From positions 1,612,001 through 1,676,000 of the forward strand of contig JAJFPB010000002.1 in NCBI GenBank assembly GCA_020881915.1: a stretch of 64,000 bases of DNA, given 5' to 3'. This document shows, in pieces, positions 22,364 to 34,866 of this stretch (positions within the stretch are counted from its first letter, which is position 1; each line of letters opens with the position of its first letter). The stretch is from Paramyrothecium sp. XJ0827 (taxonomy: Eukaryota > Ascomycota > Sordariomycetes > Hypocreales > Stachybotryaceae). The notes beneath the pieces are model-generated. The model had not been told where the DNA came from, did no database searches, and was given only the letters and a program-made list of their open reading frames with translations. The position numbers and the translations under genes are program-made.

Positions 22364-23105
22364 CTTGAAGTCTGGATGTCGTATGATAGGCGTGAACAAT
22401 CAAGGAGCCGAGTTCCGTACTCGTGGTAGGATATAGTTCCGTAGCTCAGGGGTGTTAAGAGGAGCACCTAGGAACGGCATCGGAAGGTCGACGACAGCTC
22501 GATGAGAAGGCTAGGTGAAGATCGAAGCCCGCGTGTGATGATGGTAACGGCAGCAGCAGCATAACGAGCCGAAGATATTTGAGGGCAGAGCTTCCCGTTT
22601 ATGTCGGGTCGAGCCAGACAGGAACTCCATGCATCACAGTAGCATTGCTGCCACGAACTTGACCATTGATGCTGACGAGAGCACGGTCAGGTATCGAGCA
22701 CTTGCAGAGATACCAGGAGAAAATGTGCGTAACATGCCTCTCAGGCGGGTCGAAAGCGCCGAGTTGTCTAGTACCCTGTACAGGGAGGGGCCCTCCCCAC
22801 CTGAACAGCATGGCGAGGTAGGTGAGGTACTTGATGTACTGTGCCAGCGAGCCGACGAGTGCATCGATTGCCGTCCGCAACAAAGCGACGGTGACGATAT
22901 CGAGCACGTTGATAAGTGTCTCCATTGTGCATCACGATCACCGATATTTGTTCGCTGTTCGGCCTTCCGCGAATCATCAGCCTTCCAGTGGTCAGGTACG
23001 GTGCCTGAGCCAGCACCACGTGCCGCTGCTGGTATTCGATCAGTAGGAGGGTGCTGCGCCCTCCGGGCTCTCTGCGCCAATCCCGCACATCACCCTTGCG
23101 TTACG

Positions 23106-23133
23106 CTTCACGCATCACGCATCACGCATCACG
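23106..23133. repeat. CATCACG tandem heptamer
   Basis: Three perfect CATCACG copies (23113-23133) preceded by one imperfect copy (CTTCACG). Confidence 0.85.
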
Positions 23134-23297
23134 GCCAATTTGGGCGAGAAGCTCCCCGCAATGGAGGAACATGCCTTGACGAGCAACAACGGGCATCTTT
23201 GACAAATGCTCCCAATGCTCCCTTGCGATGAGGCTCATCGCCTCTAGCGGCCGGCCGTGGGAGCCAGCAAACGTGTGCAGCAAGCAAGGGCAAGCAG

Positions 23298-23321
23298 ACC
23301 ACACCACCACACCACCACACC
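23298..23321. repeat. (ACCACACC)3 minisatellite
   Basis: Three perfect copies of the octamer ACCACACC followed by a partial unit. Confidence 0.85.
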
Positions 23322-26075
23322 ACCGTCGCCGCCACAGCGAAGCTACACCACCACGACGCACTAACACCGGCCGCCGCCCCTCATCCGATTAACCCCGTCA
23401 CAAAGCGCCGCCGTGTCATGGCAACTCCAGGCACTGGGCCAAGGTAGCCCCGGGTGCGGGTGGGTGGGCCCAGCGGTATGCGCTGTGAGAGAATGGACTG
23501 AGCCGACCGAAAGCATCAATGCAATTCAGACTTGGGACCTCACCTCCTCGTGGGACGACGTCTCACTACAGATCGGCGCGTGGCTCCAGGGATGTCATTC
23601 ACCGACGCTAGTCCCCATGAAGCCGCGGACTGCCTGTGGCCACCTGCTTCGCTTCCCTGGCGGCACGTTGCAACCACGCTTCACCACTTTGTGGAGCCAC
23701 CCCCCTCCTGCATCGCCGTGAACCATGTCCCCTCTGGGGCGGCAGTCGTGGGAGGCAACACTTTTCCCCTCCCGCCCCGACTGGTGAGGCAGGCTCTGGC
23801 TCTCGTAACCCAACGGCTCGTGTGCAATTGTGACCGGTTTCATCCGGCACCGTCTATTTATGCACATCGTCGGCAAACAGTTTCGGAGCGTCGTGCAAAA
23901 CGCACAGCAGGCGCCGGGTGTGCTCCTCGGTTAGCGGCATTATCGTCGCCACTGGCGAGCGCCTAAACATTCATTTGACCATATCGCTCACTGAGCCATA
24001 CCACGCGGCGTATCCTCATAACTGCACGCCAAGAACAATCGCCGAGGCACTGACGTCGACCGTCATTCAGTCATGAATTTAGTACAATGACAACAAGGGC
24101 CTACGTTGCGTGTCGGTGAGCATCTGCAGTGCATTTCGTCCGCTGCACCAACTTGACTTCTCTGCTGTTCCAATCGCTGCACGATCAATTGGGCGTGTCT
24201 GGTGTTGAGACGTAACTTTCCGCAAGGCAGGGGGTTATGATGAGCAGTCTGCTAAATGCACCCTCAGCTTCGAACCACCCGTGGCTTATCGTCTAGGACC
24301 AGTGATAATTCATCTGCTGGTAGTAACTTGTCAGCTTCTCCGCCAGTCCTGCTTTTCGAAGCAAGTTCACGCTGCCATTTTCCAACGAGAATCCACTCGT
24401 AGTGGTCCTAGGGGAAATGATGCTGTGCCGTAAGATTTGCCATGGAAGTGGCGCGTCCACCCAAGGCTTCTAGAAGCTTTCGGTGGAACCGCCTCGAGCA
24501 GGGATATGCTTGGCCCTCCCTGTCCGCCGCATGACTGAGCCTTGGGGGGATGGCAGGGCTCAGAGCTGACCTATTCCAGAGGACCGGTCCATCGAGGTGC
24601 CTCATTTCCCTGGTATTCTAGTCCCACGGAGGTAATGACGAGATAAAAGATATCGTACGAGATATGTATTAGGATCAGCCGCCGAGCCTTGATCGTAGCC
24701 GTTCGTATCAAGCTTATTCTGACAGGTTTGACAGCTAGCGGTTATGCCTGTATAAATCGGAAGAGTCGAGAATTGATTAGTTGATTACAACGGATATTCG
24801 GATGCCAGGGGCTCAGATGCAGGACAGAGATATGGAGAAATGGCTGATGTGAGGCAGACGTGAGCAAATCCTTTCTCAAAGACCAATCTAGACAATGTTG
24901 GATGCAATATTCTTCAATGTAGGCGGATACCGCACAATCCCGCCTTCTTCCTCAGTCGACTCACTAATGTTGTGCCGGTCGAGGTAAAACATGCATCCTA
25001 CGACTTAGAAGTACGGGTGTCGCGGTGGCTGTAACGCAACGCACCGCGGTTATATGCTCTTTCCGGAATCGCAGGAACCACTGCCAAAACTGTACCAGGT
25101 AGGGCAGCACGGCTGTTTGTGAAGAGTGAACGCCTTAGACCGAGGTGGATCTCGGAACGGTAAGTGGGTTTTTGAGCGTTGCAGCATGTTATTTCTGGGA
25201 CGAGGATGGTAGTTTCGCCAACCCAGAGAACTTGTTTCGTCTGCGTGTGGAGACGTAAGGCATAGATGAGGCGGTGACATAAGCTTCCCGAGCCGTTTCG
25301 AGCACGCAGTCCAGGCAGATCAGGTTCCGGTCTGCGCGTTAAAGAATTCCGGCTTGGCCGGATGTTGATGATTGACAGCGCCTCCTGCGACGAGGAGCTG
25401 CCGGCACCGGCTACGGATTCCTCAATAAGCACTACCGTGGCAGGTGAACCAGGGAGCCATGTGTGAGCGCGCGCACTAGGAGAAAATTTCCCAAATGGGG
25501 CCCAACGTTATCCATGGGGCATCAGAGAACTTCTAGAGCGATGAGGTAGTTGGGACAGGGCGAGGGTCCGAGCCTGTGGCTTGAGGGCTTCCAGGTTCTT
25601 GACCGGTTTTGACCACCACAGATAGTGTCAGCGGTGGTATCAGGCCTATGAGATGACACTGGCCTCTCGACGGAGCATGGATTTGGTCGCGTGCGTGATG
25701 AAGGCCTGGAGCCACTTTATCCCCGAGATGTACTCAGCGTCAGAGGAGACGTGTCACATCACAAAATGAGCAACTCGTCACATCATGAGGTGCTTTTCTT
25801 AGTCTTGACTTTGTCATGATTTCAGGGTGGTCGTGCTGGAGAAATCTCACTCGAGACTACTTCAGGACAAAGCGACAACGCATTAAGCCGGTGGCGCGAC
25901 TCGCAGGCGAGCAGGATATTTGGCCCCGATCCAAGGCCCCTGAAGACCTCGCAAAAGTGGTATATTCCCTCCCGTCCAAGGAAGGCTGCAGATCTTGGCT
26001 CCTGGCAAAGATGGTAGCCGCAACGGATGGAAGCCCCGTCGAAGCGCCGTAGAAGCCACTGGTTCCCGGCGGAAC

Positions 26076-26101
26076 GAAGAAAAAAAAAAGAAAAAAAAAA
26101 G
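26076..26101. repeat. Poly-A tract
   Basis: Two long A runs (9-10 nt) broken by single G. Simple low-complexity DNA inside the gene-free region. Confidence 0.85.
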
Positions 26102-26869
26102 CTCGAGCACTTGAAACATGGGTCGACGCACCACAAATGTGTCACAATTTCCCCGAGGACAGGGACCGGCAGACCAGACAGATCCATGCGGCTTTGTCTT
26201 TTAATGAAGGGGTCCTCAGTACCAAATTGGCCATCGGAAAGTCATGCGGCGTCCTGCTGGTGCTAGACTTGGGTAGTGGACGGCCGGACACGTGCAACGA
26301 ACGACGGTGAACGGGACTGGAGCTGACTGAGCGAGAAATGATTCGCTCGGGGGCGCCAGGGCCGAAATCGAGCACGTACGGTAGGGCGCGTGTATGACAA
26401 TGAGACCGGTTTTCCTAGTAGGGCGCCGTCAAGCCGGACACACAGATGAAGAGGATGGACTTTTCACCAAACGCAGCGTGGCCCGGCTTAATTCCACACT
26501 GCGGAATCGTCCCCCGTCAAGTGGGACGCCATGCGATCCCAAATGGGTGGCTCCTTTCTGCGCTACGCAGCCGCTAGGTCAAAAGAGAATAGGCGAGTGG
26601 AGACGGCCTACACAGTATAAGGTACCAATGCGAGATGGCTGAGGGGACGTCGGTGCCGGGGGGCCGGGCGTGGGCTTAGCAAGACACCCTTGGAAAGGGA
26701 AAAAAATCTAGGAGGAATACGGTCCAGTCAAGAGCCCTTGATCAAGCCATGATGCGCCAGGGTTGGGCCCCACAGTTGATGTCCGCCACGTGGAATGAAG
26801 AAGCCATGCGATTTCAAACACACGCGATTGATGGACGGGTGGAGCAGCCCGAAGCTTAGCCTTGGCTCC

Positions 26870-26911
26870 TTTTTTCTTTTCCTTTTTTTTTTTCTCCTCT
26901 TTTTTTCCTTC
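26870..26911. repeat. T-rich pyrimidine tract
   Basis: About 40 nt of T with scattered C on the plus strand. Low complexity. Confidence 0.85.
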
Positions 26912-29900
26912 TTTCTCAGTTGGCGTTTGTTGTATCATGTACTGGCCAGGCAGCCAAATACCTAGAAATCGATCCTGCGATAGCTAATTTCGTCGCCTTG
27001 TCCTCTTCTGGTCTGAACGCGCCACCATCTTGTCTCCCCACGCCCAGCTCACGTCCCTAAAATGGGGTCGTGCCGTCACTAACAAATGCAGTTGACAGAA
27101 CTAAACCCAGGCTATCGTTTCCACCTTCGCACTGCTGCACCAGTACGTCGTAGCCCTACCGTCAAGCCCATCGCCCCCCTACGGTTCACTTTCGGTTCCG
27201 GTGCTCCGGAAGCGCATGTCGTGTCGTTCTCGCGGGCTTCTCTGGCAACGCAAAACCACTGGGACACACGTATAGTAGCGGTCTGGCCCAGATCCCGGCG
27301 CGCTCTTTCATGACAACACGACCCCCTTGTCGCCATGATATCCTCCTAGATCATGCGTCTCTGGTGGAGCAGGCACCTCGTGGCATGATGGGGGGCGACC
27401 ACACACGCAAGCAAGGGTCGCGTGGTCGGATCCGAGAGGGAGCCTCTTCCTTGACGACGACGCTGACTGCGCAGCCGTATCATGAAAGGAGGTGAGCGAG
27501 AATGCCACATGGCACGACCGGCACATGCCCCCGCTTCGTGGGGGCCGTCCGGCGTGGTGTCTCCGGGGGGCCTGCATTCATCCAACTCGTCCACTGTCAT
27601 GGATCGCGTGGGAGTCACGTTTTAGCAGTCCTCCGTGCGTTTCAATCGCCGTGGTAAATTCATGCGCGTCGTCTCGGGCATGGTCCGGTCTTCTGGCTCG
27701 CCCCCGGCGGCGCAGGCTCCGAGCGTTCGCTGGCGGGGCCATGACAAAAGCTTTTCGGTTCCGGACGCTTCCTCCTTTGAGGGCGCGTGTGTTGTTTATC
27801 TGGGACAGGAGCCATTTTAGAAGTTCTAATTTTGGGGGCTCGACTGAACTTTGTGCTGCCACGAGCTGTTAGGAAACACCCCAAGTCCTCATAGGCAAGG
27901 CGCAGATGGCTTGGACGCGACGGCTCGGCCGCTAGAACAATCTACCTCGTCAGCTCACAATCATCGTGATACTGGTTTGCGCGCTACGTGGGCCTTGCAA
28001 ACCGCTTTGTCCAGGTTCGGCAGTGCCTAGCGGGGCAGGATCTTCGCCGACTTCACACCGCAAGATTCGACGGGGTACCGCTACACGGGGTCCTGGCCCA
28101 ACGTGACGTGAACGAAATTGATACCGCCCGCCCGCATTAATTAATGCATTATAGGTACAGAGCACCCCCTTGCGCAGCACAGATAGCCTCGCCCGATTCC
28201 CGGACCTGTTCCATGGCCGCCGACTGGGCAAGGGCAGCTTATCAGGTGGTGATGTGTGATGTCCGTGCCAGATTTCAAATCAACTATGCTACTTCCAACG
28301 CCCGATGCAACCTCGTGAGCTTCACTGGGTCAATTATGCCCATGCTACCCGCGCTGTTGGCATGCCCGAAATCCAGTAGATGCGCCTACTATTGCGTTTT
28401 GCTGCGGTGCATTGAAACGAGGTCGCTTGGCCCCCCTCCGGGCTTAGCGCACATGTAAAACAGCCGGTAGAATCATATCGTCAACTTTGCTACAGATTAG
28501 TACTACTCTGTATGGTAAGGTTTTTCTTCTTCTTTGATTCGTGCCCCATGTCGACTTTCGGGCACTCTTTTGTGCTCAGCTATCCGGCTGGAGGTATCCA
28601 CTTGGAAAATGAGAGGTCAATTGTACAACCCTGTCGGATGCTGGCGGAACGTACAGAGAGCACAGAGTCGGGGTGTTAAAGAAAAGGGCAAGTTTGCTTT
28701 GATGGGAGATGGCACCCAGCAAATCTCAGGAGGTGGATACGAGCTGTGCGAAGGAAGGCCAAAGCAAGACTGCAAAGTAGCCGAGCAACCCAATGCTGCA
28801 TATGGCAGAACAGTTGCAGCGGATGCGACGATACAGGTGAGCGAGTTGTTCACTAGAAAACTGGCGGGATGGCGGATGAGGTGAGGACAATTTCAAGGTA
28901 CCTGCCACAGCAAAGAGGGATTGCCTTGGTGAAGTGTACTTGTGCGGTACTCGAGGTACTTACTCTCCCCCTCCCCGGCCCCCAGCAAACCCTCCGCCCA
29001 GATGCAGATTGAGTCCTCACGCAGCTCCACATTCCGGACGAAGTTAACAGTACCTTGCCATGTGCAACGCCAGCCACCCACGCTTCTTGGGTCCTGCCGT
29101 CGTCCAATGACAGACGCAGAGGGTCCAGGGTGGAGTTGCAGGCGATCAGAGAGATTCCACAGGGTCATCATACACCTTTTTCCCTTACGCCTCTTTCCAA
29201 ATGCGTCCAGGTACAGTAGCGTGCCCCTTTGCCATAGGCGGCCTTCTCTCCCCCTCTCTTTTCAACAATAGAATGCACCACTTTTGAGGAGGGGCGGGCG
29301 ATGCACGGAGGAGCAGGAAGGGGGGGGTGCAGCACGCGTGCGCGACATCGTGGTTTGTCGGCACCGCATCCACAACGTGGCCGACTGCAACGTGGGCAGC
29401 ACGGCAAACCTGTCATTACCGAGCCACAGAACTTCCTCCGTGTGGCCAGCGGACCATCCTAGTGCGGGCGAAGCAAACGAGGCTATTCATTCTTCTTGGT
29501 AGACAAAAGGTCCCCTCTTCCAGAACTCCAGACCCGCAGCACACATGGGAAACGGAACACGCTCGTTCGCCACAGGACAGCAGAGAGATAATCTTACTCT
29601 AATTTCGGAGTACGTTCGGGAAGAAAAGAAGAAAAGAAGAATTCCAGCCAGCCTCGGAGAGGCATTCTTCAGCCCTGTCTGTCCACTCTTCAAGAAAAAC
29701 CCAATCCCCGACCTGGCCACTCTAAGAGCCGAGATGAGGGGGTGCAAGTGGGTAATGGAACATCACTGCCCTGGACCGAAGCCCTGCAACCCTGCAACCC
29801 TCTTCTTTGCGCTCTGTGGTTGGTCGGACGAGAATGGCCTTTCTTCAACGACGAAGTGCCTGACCCTTGTTGGGGGAGATCAAAGGATTTGGAAAAGTCC

Positions 29901-30802
29901 AATGGGAGGAAGAAAAGGAAAGATAGAGTGTGTGATAAGAAACCCGAAAATGAGAAAAAGAAAAAAAGAAAGCAAAAAGGACAAACCACCATGGAGAAAC
30001 GGGGGCGTAAAGACAATCGCAGTTAGCATTCTAATCCCTGCTAATAGCCACGAGGCGTGCTGTGATACATGAGGTAGTCGAATTGTCAGACGAAACCCGG
30101 CACTATGCGAAAGTCGAGCCCTCTGTGCACACGAGCAAAAAGCCACTTGGGGGCGCGACTGGGCGGGAAGCAGCGCAGCAGGCGTACCAAACCTACTGTG
30201 CAGTAGGTAATTAGCCTCGGCTTTTTTCCCGTCTTCCATCGCCGTGGGCAGGAGAAAAAGGGCCTCGCTGCTCCTCTCCAGCTGGCGCGTTGACGAGGCT
30301 ACCAAAACGGCGCCGTCGCTGGAGCTGAACGAGGATTTGGCGGGGAAGAGCAGGGCCTCGTAGGTGCTACCGAGTAGTGGTTTATTGCCGATATTAGTGC
30401 CTGACTCGAGCAGTAATTTGTTTCGCTTTGGGGTCGAGTCAGGGCGTGACGTTGAGCTGTGCCATGGGTTCACCAGCGAAGGGCATGGTTCTGTCGCAAG
30501 GCCATTGTTAGTCAATGTTAGTCAGTGGGAGGTAAGCAGGCAAGGCAGGCTTTGGCTTGATTCAACCTGGTCAGCCTCCCTTGCACCTCGCACCTTTGGT
30601 AAGGGTGAAAGCGATGAATGAACGGTGCTGGTTTGATTTGCTCGCTGTTCCCTGCCTTCAGCCTTTCCAGCAACAAACTTTTGGTGGTCTTCCCTTGCGC
30701 TACTCTAGGTAAGGTATGCACTGCTTTTGATTGAGGATGTGCGAAACGAAGACGACAACAGGGGTTTCTGCTCAGCTTGTCCATCCACTCTCTTTGCTCG
30801 AA

Positions 30803-30834
30803 CCCCCCCCCCCCCCCTTCCCCCTTCCCCTTCC
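30803..30834. repeat. C15 run and pyrimidine tract
   Basis: Fifteen consecutive C followed by TTCCCCCTTCCCCTTCC. A second similar tract occurs about 300 bp away. Confidence 0.85.
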
Positions 30835-31109
30835 GAAGTTTGACTCTGCCATTCGTGAGTTGGCAGACAAGACTGACAGCAGTCCAGTACAACGCCTCTG
30901 ACATCGGAGCCTCACCATGCGAGGCCCCAGGCTGCCCTTAAGACTAGCATCTTGAATTGGTGTCCCAATCTGGGCAATGGATTACACGCCAGCCTTGGCG
31001 GTAGCTTTTCTGGCTTTTTTGCGTTCGGTCCGCGGGCCCTGGCCGAACGCCCGCTACACAAACAAGATCTGGCAACTGATCATCAACCGATGCTACCACA
31101 CATCGCTGA

Positions 31110-31169
31110 CCCCCTCCCCCCCCCCCCCATCCCCTTCCCCTTCCCCTTCCTCCTCCCCCCTGCCCCCCG
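31110..31169. repeat. C-rich pyrimidine tract
   Basis: Sixty nucleotides almost purely C with scattered T (C13 run plus CCCCTT units). It could form G-quadruplex/i-motif structure in principle. Confidence 0.8.
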
Positions 31170-32360
31170 CTCCGGTAGCAATCGTATTAACTTCCCGCTC
31201 GGTATTCGTGACAAAGTCCGAGCCCTCGTGCCGCGCGATTATTTTCGTAATCACCGCCCATCGCTTGTTCCTTCGCCCGGTAACTGTGCTGCCGCACGCT
31301 TCGCCAAACTGGCGTCCCATTGCATCCTGTCAGATGGGGGATGGGAGGGGGTGGTCCTTTGGGTCTCGACATCACACCACTTCCTCTGCGTCGGTCTGCA
31401 GCTTGGGTCCCCTCCTGGGTCCCCTCTTGGGAGTTGCAACTGGCACTGTGGCCTGGTTAAAGGGCCCCGTTCTTGATCGCCTGCCAAAGCGGTCATATGC
31501 ATGGAGTACCCAAGGACAAGGGAACCTGTGCTGTAACCCATTTGCAGATCATTATCCGTTCACTGCGACGCTCTGGGCTATATGGAATCATTGTATTGAT
31601 TGGGGAGCGTGGACGTGCGAGAGGCCGTCCGACATAGTACATGACGGGTTGCCCCATGATGCCATCATCCCATCCATACACTACCACCAGGCCGTGGGTT
31701 CGAAAAAAGGAGTAAGGCGCCTCATGGCCCCAGCCCCAGCAAAACCCGTTGAGGAGGCTGGCGCATAGCCGCATGGCTGAAGCTACTGCACCTCTGTCGA
31801 GTGGCTTCTGCCAGCCATACGCCTCCCCTCTCTTCCGGAGGGTGTCAGTGTTGTTGGCGTTCAGGGTGTGTGCAGGGTTTCGCTCTCTTCCCCATGACGC
31901 CTCCACCACAAAGTTCATCATCCGTAATGCACGTATCCGAGATTGTATGAGAACAAGATGGAGCGCATGCTGTCGACGGGCAACCGAACGGGGACGTCTT
32001 TGATGGAGCATGCGCAGGGATGGGCGAACATCGTGGCTTTGTGTCCAAACATCATGCACATCTCACACCGGTTCCTCTCCATCTTGGCGTCCCTCTGGAG
32101 ATGATGGCAGACGAGCTGCAGGATGCGAAAAGAGTCATCATCTGCTCAACGCTTTTACCCCTCATCCATTGCCTGTCGTCGAACGTTGAAAAAGGGCGGC
32201 ATCACAGCTGCACGCTAGCAACATAATAACAAGTGTGCATGGTCAGCACGAGTTGTGCTACTGCAAGTAGGCAAAGTAGAGGGAAGAGTCTGCATGCAAC
32301 GGTAAAAACATGCAACTGCTGCATCTCGCGCCCACGTGTGGAGGCTGCCTTTACTGAGCA

Positions 32361-32376
32361 CTCACTCACTCACTCA
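32361..32376. repeat. (CTCA)4 microsatellite
   Basis: Four perfect CTCA units. Confidence 0.85.
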
Positions 32377-32816
32377 CGCACACCAATTATGACAAATTTT
32401 TCTCACGCGCGGTAAGTTAATCTACGCGCAGGTGAGATGTGATATGTGATATTGCACTTCAAGAAGGCATTCGCAACCTGGCGTCGCACCGTCGGCCTTG
32501 GTCCCCTTGGCATCGTTATTGGGTTTGGCCGTGCCGGGGCTTACACGAGATCGGCAGCCTCAAATCTCTTGCTCGGATATAGAGTCGATACGGTCTGGGA
32601 ATATGGTTGGGTGTCATTTGCTTGCGACTGACACTATTGCACGCCCTCTTGGCGATAACCGGGCCATTAAGACTGTGACTATCTACACACATCTACACCG
32701 TATATTCTCCTTCCAGGAGCACAAGCAAACCCCTACCCAAGGGGTAATCCTCCAAGCCAGCCACATAACCGTTGCATCCGTGTCCTGCGGTCAGGGTATC
32801 TCACGTTTCGCCTGCC

Positions 32817-32831
32817 TTTTTTTTTTTTTTT
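32817..32831. repeat. T15 homopolymer
   Basis: Fifteen consecutive T on the plus strand. Confidence 0.9.
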
Positions 32832-33572
32832 GAACGCCCGTAAGCCTCACGTCCTTTACGTTGGCGCCACACTCCCCATCAAAGTGGCAGTCGAGTCATC
32901 GACCGGAGGACACAAGGACCAAGGACGAGCCGATGCACGAGGGATTCCCCGGTTTCTAGTGCGTCCTGCATCCTACCTCGGCCTTCGCGATCGCCGTTCG
33001 ACACATCCCCTTTTTTCCAATCCCCCTTTCCGTGGCATTGCGAAGACGCGAGACCGGGTCGGCCGAGGCGCGTGCAGCAAGAAGCAATGATGTAATGGCA
33101 GCCATTGGACGTCGAGCCCTCCCCTCCGTCGCCGTGCCGTGGCGGTGCCTGCGCGTTTGCGACATCAATGCTACCGTTGACTTAGTCACTGCGTGAGACA
33201 GGCTGTGGTTGCGGTAGCATTCAGTTGCGGACGCCACGGCTTGTCCATGGGCCTTTTGCCCACATCAGCATGTTTATTCAATTTTCATCGATACAGTAAT
33301 ACATGGCCGTCCAATGCGAGATGGAGCTGACGAGATGTCCCCTTACTTCCTTTTTTCCGTTCTTGTGAAAACTCGTCCTCTCGCATTGACTGATCCAGAT
33401 GAACCCAACGCCGTCGCCAACCCAATGTGTGTCACATGTACATTGCAGCAGCGGCCCATGCCAAAAATACACCAGGTCCACGCCTCAGCTAGGAAACGCA
33501 ATACCGCTTTGTTGACCCAGCCTGTAGAGCTGAGGCAGGGAGTGAGCGGAGCAGCCACCACCAGTCCGTCGT

Positions 33573-34866
33573 CTATATCGACGCCGGTGCTGCATCTTTC
33601 CTCCACCCCTTGCTGCTCATGTTCATCTCGATGGCCTTCCAAATATGCTCCACAACCTCCTTGTCCCTGAACCGCGACGCCTCGTGCCCTTCGCCCCTCC
33701 AGCGGTCCACGCCGGACACGAGGACGCGATGCCCCCAGCTCTTAATCGTTTCCGGGGCTTGCTCCCCGCGCCAGCCGACGTAGATGCCCAGAGTGTGCTT
33801 GAAGAGCTCGTTGGGGTTGCTCCACTTGTAATTCTTAAACTGCCACGTCTGGCCCGTGGTGAACACGGCGACAATTCGGTTCCAGTACTCAGGCTTGAAC
33901 TGTTCCGAGCCCTCCACGAGGATGAAGCGCAGCGGGCGGTTGGGATCGATGCTGGGAATTATGCGCTGGACGAATTTCATGTTGGTCGCGGAGGCGCCAG
34001 CTTCTGGGGGTACGAACTTGCCATCTTCGAGGAATGAGGAGGCGTTGGACATGCGGAGAAGTGAGGAAGCAGACGGTGAGAGCAGTATGATAGGATCCGG
34101 CCTTCTAAGCGGACCCTTGGGATTGTGCGACACAACGGGGTTGCTCCCTATACCCGCCGACGGCTGGGACTTCTTCTGGATGAAGGGCGCAGCCAGCTTT
34201 CGTATGTGTGAAAAGTCCTGCAAGTTTGATGGTTAGGTCGAGATCGCGTCGATAAGGTGGACTATTCGCAGGCACCGAACTTACCGTAGGCTTGATGCCC
34301 CTGAGGACTGTGTTGCGGTCGCCCATGCGACGCTCGCCATTGTAAACGCCCGATAGCCTAGAATCCAATGTACCCTTCCCCGACCTCGCCTGCGCGGCGG
34401 AGGCTACGGCACCGGCCTTGGCTGTCGGTGCAGCTCCAATCGCCGCCGTGTCCGCGTCCCCAGCCAGCGGCTTGATGTACTCGCTATCATCGCCAGCGCC
34501 TTCCAGCCACGTAATCAGATCCAGACGCTCGATGAAGCCCAGGTTCTGGACCTTGCCCTTCGAACCGCCCGCGGCGAGCTGGTCGTTGAGTGCGGTGGCG
34601 GACGCGTTGTACTCGGGGATGGCGACCTCGCGGTTGAGCCAGGCAAAGTAGATGCTGCGCAGGTCGACCGGCGCGTCGTTTGAGATGAAGCGCGTCGGCG
34701 TCTCGAGAGCTAGCGCAGTGCCCTGCTCAGTGAACTGCAGATGTGTGGCCTGGGCGAGGGGCGCCTCGGGGGCTGCTGGGTCCTCTGATGCGCTGGGGAC
34801 GAAGGGTCTCTTGGAGGAGATGGACTGCCGCAGCAGGAGGAGCGGATCTTGCTCTGCGGTGGCCAT
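33573..34866 (-). CDS. CDC73: CDC73/parafibromin, Paf1 complex subunit
   Basis: Two exons (34285-34866, 33573-34217) joined in phase 0 encode 408 residues, close to yeast Cdc73 (393). The N terminus has MATAEQDPLLLLRQSISSK and the substrate-like block FAWLNREVAIPEYNA. The C-terminal ~150 residues are the Ras-like Cdc73_C domain: RPLRFILVEGSEQFKPEYWN, VAVFTTGQTWQFKNYKW, LGIYVGWRGE, with the closing VVEHIWKAIE. Cdc73 is a nuclear subunit of the Paf1 elongation complex; it contacts RNA polymerase II CTD and Spt5 and promotes H2B ubiquitination and H3K4 methylation. The nearest upstream gene lies about 1.4 kb away. Confidence 0.95.

Larger units (their letters stand above)
21518..33572. other. 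12-kb region without supportable genes
   Basis: Reading frames are short or low-complexity and none matches a known family. Base composition is ordinary (no AT-rich RIP signature, no terminal repeats seen). It contains TACCTTAGGTA at 22353-22363, several microsatellites (23106-23133, 23298-23321, 32361-32376), purine tracts (26076-26101, A-rich 29940-29980), pyrimidine tracts (26870-26911, C15 at 30803-30817, 31110-31169) and T15 at 32817-32831. It lies head-side of the RGS gene (transcribed leftward) and tail-side of CDC73, so it could be a long regulatory/leader region or carry noncoding RNA genes. Confidence 0.5.

Noticed and set aside
22629..23231. A 200-residue ATG-started open frame on +
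   Set aside because: Overlaps an equally long antisense frame, has no recognisable family and crosses the CATCACG tandem repeat. Chance is sufficient.
29880..30515. A 211-residue open frame on -
   Set aside because: Its C-terminal part is a translated A/G-rich tract (Phe/Leu/Ser runs). No family resemblance.
30977..31768. A 263-residue open frame on + with a hydrophobic start
   Set aside because: It runs through a C-rich low-complexity tract that removes stops by composition. No domain, no splice pattern and no conserved motif.
31493..32059. A 188-residue open frame on -
   Set aside because: No conserved motif and no supporting structure in a region where no other gene is seen.
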